From positions 1-8,082 of the forward strand of contig CAYGWP010000331.1 in assembly GCA_964353455.1 (NCBI GenBank): DNA of 8,082 nt, in the 5' to 3' direction. The notes under the pieces are model-generated. The model saw only the letters and a program-made list of their open reading frames with translations. It was not told the DNA's origin and ran no database searches. The translations under genes and the position numbers were made by a program. The number at the start of each line of letters is the position of its first letter. The stretch's first letter is position 1. Source of the stretch: CAYGWP01 sp964353455 (GTDB lineage Bacteria; Planctomycetota; Phycisphaerae; FEN-1346). Positions 5,477 through 8,082 of the stretch are shown piece after piece.

Positions 5477-6370
5477 TCATGGCTCGTCGCTCGGCGGCGG
5501 GGCTTCCTTCGGGATGCCTTTCTCGGCGGGGGGATACTGGTTGCCGGTGAGGCCCTTCTCGGCGATGGGTTTCTCGGGGATGGTGTAGTCGATCGTGACG
5601 GGTTCCTTGCGGTCCTCGGTGATGTCGATGCCGCCGAGGGCCGGCTCGAACTGCCAGCCCCACGTCTTCCAGGCGGCCCCGGAGACCCGGAAGCGGTACA
5701 GGCATCGCGTGCGGAACGTCAGCCACCCGCCGTACTTCTTCTCATAGAACCATTGCTCCATACGCCAGGTGATCTCATCGCCCTTGCGGCTGTGGAAGTC
5801 GGTGTCCTGGAGGAGTTCCATCAGGGCCACCGCCTTGTCGCTCGTCCCCGTCAGGTACAGGTCGCGGACCTTGCTCTCGTAATGCTTGATGCCGTAGATG
5901 ATGAGGCGGATGCCCTTGGTGTCCTCATCTGAAAGCGTTCCCTCCGGCGGCTTGCCCAGGTCCTCGGTGCGGTACTCCGGCGGAATGAGGATGTCGTACT
6001 CCGAGACCCGCGGCGTCATATCGACGCCTTCCAGACGGCCCCAGGGGGTCTTAATGACGAAGTTGTACGTCCCCAGCCGCAGGGTCTTTGCCTCGAACGC
6101 ACCGGTCTTCGGGTCCACCGCGACGGGGATCTTCAGGTCCATCGAGCGTTCCCAGAGCAATGCGCTCTGGACGCGCTCCGGCGGCGTGAGTTTTCCGCGG
6201 ATCGCGCGTGCCGCCAAGTTCGCATCCGGCTTCTTCTCTACCGAGGGCTCAAGCGACGGTGCGGCCGCCGGCGCAGGCTTGGCGGCAGGCGGCGCTCCGG
6301 CCGCAAGGGCAGGACCGGCCGCAATCAGCATCGCGATGACAAGCGAAGCGCAGGCCACACGGCTGTTCAT
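5477..6370 (-). CDS. Secreted protein of unknown function, second gene of the VWA operon
   Basis: I do not recognise this 297-residue protein. It starts with a signal peptide (hydrophobic 5-19, likely cleavage after ALA at 21-23). A Pro/Ala-rich linker follows (24-40). Residues about 53-118 resemble a carboxypeptidase-regulatory-like beta fold, with VDPKTGAFEAKTLRLGTYNF (85-104) and a following GRLEG. Residues 150-250 are mixed and rich in aromatic residues (WRMEQWFYEKKYGGW, WKTWGWQF), with one Cys223 in the mature part. The tail (264-297) is Pro/Glu-rich and probably disordered. The ATG has a strong GGAGGG site 4 nt upstream, and the gene starts 23 nt after the VWA stop, so the two are very likely co-transcribed. 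It probably acts outside the cytoplasmic membrane, perhaps with the VWA protein. That link is inferred from position only. Confidence 0.8.
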   Translation of the reverse strand: MNSRVACASLVIAMLIAAGPALAAGAPPAAKPAPAAAPSLEPSVEKKPDANLAARAIRGKLTPPERVQSALLWERSMDLKIPVAVDPKTGAFEAKTLRLGTYNFVIKTPWGRLEGVDMTPRVSEYDILIPPEYRTEDLGKPPEGTLSDEDTKGIRLIIYGIKHYESKVRDLYLTGTSDKAVALMELLQDTDFHSRKGDEITWRMEQWFYEKKYGGWLTFRTRCLYRFRVSGAAWKTWGWQFEPALGGIDITEDRKEPVTIDYTIPEKPIAEKGLTGNQYPPAEKGIPKEAPPPSDEP

Positions 6371-6393
6371 CTCTCCCTCCGGTCTCAGCGACG

Positions 6394-7572
6394 CTATTTC
6401 CTGCCCTTCGTGGGGTCCGCCAGATCCGTTTCGGCGACGAAATAATACTTCCCCTTGTTCGCCTCCGCGATCTGCCTCAGGACCGGCTCGCCGGACTTAT
6501 ATATGAACCCGATCGTGTTTACGGCGACCTTGCCGCCGGTGTTCAGCCGTTTGACCAAGTCCACGATGGCCTTGTCGAATTCGCCGTCGGTGAGTATAAA
6601 AATGACGTCCGGCTGGCAGGCAAAGGCACGTTCGATGGCCGTCGCCGGAAGGGTCTCGCCCTGCGGCGTGATGCCGTCGATGAACTGGTAGGCAAGTTCC
6701 TTGTTGGCGGAGGTAGCACTCACGAGCCGCCGGGCAGACATCTCGACCAGCGGATCGGAAGAGAAGAAAATCACGTGGAACTCCGCCGTCTCGGCCAGGT
6801 CGCCGATGCTTCGCTTCAACGCGTACTTCACGAAATCGATGGAGTCCGTCATGCTTCCGGACTTGTCCACCACGTACACGACCTTCCTGCAACCGGGGGC
6901 GACGGCCTTGAAAAACGTCGGGGCATTCCCCGGCGCGGCGGCCTTGGCCGCGGGCGCCGCGGGTGCAAGGGCTGAGGCCGGCGCCTCCGCAGGCTTGGGG
7001 TCGGCTCGCGGAATGGGAACCTTCGGCAACTGACAACCCTCTATGTTCACGGTGAACATCGCCCGGCTGTCGGACCAGCCCGCGATTACCACAGACTTCA
7101 TGCCGGATTGCGTCACGACCCGCCCGGGAGAGAGCGGCTCCGCCTTCGAGAGTTGGCCCGACACAACGATCATCGACCCCGGCCGCACATCCGCCGGGAG
7201 GCCGCCATCGGCGCCCTTCTCAATTACGGCTCGCACCCGGCACCGCGCGGCCCGGCCATTGATGAGAACGGTCGTCGGGGAAGGCCCGATGAGCACCACC
7301 GACCCGCCGGAAGCGCCCTCGACCATCTCCACAATCATCTCGGCCACCGCCGGTGCGCCGCCCAGATGCCGTGCGGCCCACTCCTTCAGCGCAGCGCCTT
7401 GATCATCGGTCATGGCCCCCGGCGGCATGAGGTCGGCCGGTATGCTCTTGAGGACGGCGGCAATCGACCCGTACGACGCCAGCGGGGCCGCCTCGCCGTA
7501 CAGGTTGGGACCGGCACTCATGAGGACGGCTACACAGACGGCCAACAGAAACGCCACTTCATGACGGTCCAT
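6394..7572 (-). CDS. Secreted von Willebrand factor A (VWA) domain protein
   Basis: This 392-residue protein has an N-terminal signal peptide or anchor (hydrophobic 6-20). The region about 30-185 includes a possible small beta domain (about 90-180, VVLIGPSPTTVLING and VRPGSMIVVSGQ). A Pro/Ala linker follows (188-218). The C-terminal VWA domain occupies about 226-385. Its metal site (MIDAS) looks complete: DKSGS (Asp236, Ser238, Ser240), Thr307 in QGET and Asp329 in LTDGEFD. VWA domains usually bind protein partners through a metal ion. The start at 7572 follows a strong GGAGGA ribosome site (7584-7579, 6-nt gap); the 42 codons possible upstream have no signal-peptide character and run through a tandem repeat. 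There is no transmembrane helix after the VWA domain and no MoxR neighbour, unlike Bat-type aerotolerance proteins. The partner is unknown; the next gene is the first candidate. Confidence 0.88.
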   Translation of the reverse strand: MDRHEVAFLLAVCVAVLMSAGPNLYGEAAPLASYGSIAAVLKSIPADLMPPGAMTDDQGAALKEWAARHLGGAPAVAEMIVEMVEGASGGSVVLIGPSPTTVLINGRAARCRVRAVIEKGADGGLPADVRPGSMIVVSGQLSKAEPLSPGRVVTQSGMKSVVIAGWSDSRAMFTVNIEGCQLPKVPIPRADPKPAEAPASALAPAAPAAKAAAPGNAPTFFKAVAPGCRKVVYVVDKSGSMTDSIDFVKYALKRSIGDLAETAEFHVIFFSSDPLVEMSARRLVSATSANKELAYQFIDGITPQGETLPATAIERAFACQPDVIFILTDGEFDKAIVDLVKRLNTGGKVAVNTIGFIYKSGEPVLRQIAEANKGKYYFVAETDLADPTKGRK

Positions 7573-7578
7573 GCCGAT

Positions 7579-7584
7579 TCCTCC
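7579..7584 (-). promoter_or_regulatory. Ribosome binding site fixing the VWA start
   Basis: GGAGGA on the minus strand sits 6 nt before the ATG at 7572. It places the signal peptide at the N-terminus and rules out the 42-codon upstream extension. Confidence 0.8.
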
Positions 7585-7640
7585 GCCGCGTTGCCGTACC
7601 CTGCGCCAGCCGGGGGCCGATTCCAGACAACGGCCCCGAT

Positions 7641-7669
7641 ATTCTGCCCGCCGGCCGGTCGGACCGCAA
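7641..7669 (-). promoter_or_regulatory. Possible weak promoter of the VWA operon
   Basis: On the minus strand TTGCGG (7669-7664) and CAGAAT (7646-7641) stand 17 bp apart. They match the consensus at three and four of six positions, so this is a guess. If real, the -35 box abuts the 14-bp tandem repeat, which would suit a promoter that needs an activator. Confidence 0.3.
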
Positions 7670-7699
7670 CTCCAAAGATTGCACTCCAAAGATTGCACT
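7669..7699. repeat. 14-bp tandem repeat ACTCCAAAGATTGC, 2.2 copies
   Basis: Two exact copies (7669-7682, 7683-7696) are followed by ACT. The repeat lies between two divergent genes and upstream of the promoter at 7716. The spacing is shorter than two helical turns. It could be a tandem operator or simply a short duplication. Confidence 0.75.
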
Positions 7700-7715
7700 G
7701 TCAGAAGATTGGACC

Positions 7716-7744
7716 TTGACGGTTTCGTGGGGGGTGACTATATT
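7716..7744 (+). promoter_or_regulatory. Strong sigma70-type promoter of the right-edge gene
   Basis: TTGACG (7716-7721) and TATATT (7739-7744) are separated by the ideal 17 bp. The expected transcript start near 7751 gives a leader of about 36 nt before the ATG at 7787. The promoter also supports the reality of the truncated gene. Confidence 0.75.
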
Positions 7745-7786
7745 CATGCATTTGCCCGGCTGGCCGACGTCCCCAGGAACCGCCTT

Positions 7787-8082
7787 ATGGTTAAACATAA
7801 ATCGCAACGGCCGTTATTCGACCTCCTGCGCAAGGAGCGGCAGGAGGGCCAAGGCGACGCCGGCGCGAAGCCGGCGCCAGGTCAGCCGCCCGGCGCAAGG
7901 CCCGTCATCCGGGCCATCGGCCCGACGGCGACCACCGGAAAGCCCCGTCCGATCGGGTCGCCCGCAGCGCCCGTCGGGACCCCTCGGCCGGTCTCGCGGC
8001 CGACGGCAGCGCCCGTCGGGACGCCTCGGCCGATCTCGCAGCCGAGGGCGGCGCCGGCAGCGCCTCCTGCGCCGGCGGTCCC
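7787..8082 (+). CDS. Start of a Pro/Ala-rich protein, cut off by the window end
   Basis: Ninety-eight codons are visible and the frame stays open to the edge. The ATG follows AGGA (7775-7778, 8-nt gap) and the promoter at 7716. The protein begins with a short basic segment that could be helical (MVKHKSQRPLFDLLRKERQE), with no signal peptide. From residue about 24 it becomes a disordered Pro/Ala/Arg-rich stretch. Residues 60-73 and 74-87 are a 14-residue tandem repeat, AAPVGTPRP(V/I)S(R/Q)P(T/R). The DNA of the two copies (7964-8005, 8006-8047) differs at four of 42 bases, so the duplication is fairly recent or is being homogenised. Such N-termini occur in cytoplasmic tails of single-pass envelope proteins as well as in unrelated proteins, so no function can be named without the rest. 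Confidence 0.7.
   Translation, partial: MVKHKSQRPLFDLLRKERQEGQGDAGAKPAPGQPPGARPVIRAIGPTATTGKPRPIGSPAAPVGTPRPVSRPTAAPVGTPRPISQPRAAPAAPPAPAV

Noticed and set aside
6497..7036. 179-codon minus-strand frame inside the VWA gene
   Set aside because: It is the same strand but another frame. The VWA MIDAS motifs are in the longer frame.
6394..7572. Bat/MoxR-type aerotolerance VWA gene
   Set aside because: There is no MoxR ATPase, no DUF58 gene and no membrane helices flanking the VWA domain.
7859..7877. CGCCGGC-GCGAA-GCCGGCG hairpin in the right-edge gene
   Set aside because: It lies within coding sequence made of Ala/Gly/Pro codons, where such GC palindromes arise easily.

Overview
The window is a GC-rich stretch of bacterial chromosome with seven complete protein genes and the start of an eighth. 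There is no plasmid, phage, transposase, CRISPR array or RNA gene that I can see. A planctomycete-type bacterium (Planctomycetota, perhaps Phycisphaerae-like) is my best guess. It rests on the secreted von Willebrand A protein, the PEGA lipoprotein, the Pro/Ala-rich unknown proteins and the dense hairpin repeats between genes. This is inference, not proof.

Layout from left to right: (1) 1-151, a nested inverted repeat directly upstream of (2) a cytoplasmic GH42 beta-galactosidase, 152-2194 (+). (3) At 2116-2235, a cluster of REP-like palindromes lies where this gene converges with (4) an extended-SDR NAD(P)-dependent epimerase/dehydratase, 3258-2227 (-). (5) A divergent intergenic region, 3259-3484, carries a good sigma70-type promoter in each direction. 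(6) A likely operon runs rightward: YfcE-type metallophosphoesterase (3485-3976), PEGA-domain lipoprotein (3978-4388, 1-nt gap) and endonuclease IV nfo (4469-5323). An 80-nt repeat patch sits before nfo. (7) At 5324-5476, a cluster of direct and inverted repeats with a perfect 30-bp hairpin separates nfo from (8) a leftward two-gene operon: a secreted VWA-domain protein (7572-6394) followed by a secreted protein of unknown function (6370-5477). (9) A divergent control region, 7573-7786, holds a 14-bp tandem repeat and a strong rightward promoter for (10) the first 98 codons of a Pro/Ala-rich protein cut off by the window end.

The genes are mostly unrelated housekeeping or accessory functions: sugar hydrolysis, a sugar or sterol-like oxidoreductase, a phosphoesterase, a lipoprotein, abasic-site DNA repair and an envelope VWA pair. 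No clear new multi-gene system is visible. The most distinctive signals are in the non-coding DNA: five of the six intergenic stretches hold a different palindromic or tandem repeat. In one of them the repeat has supplied the stop codons of both converging genes and about 25 extra C-terminal residues of the beta-galactosidase.
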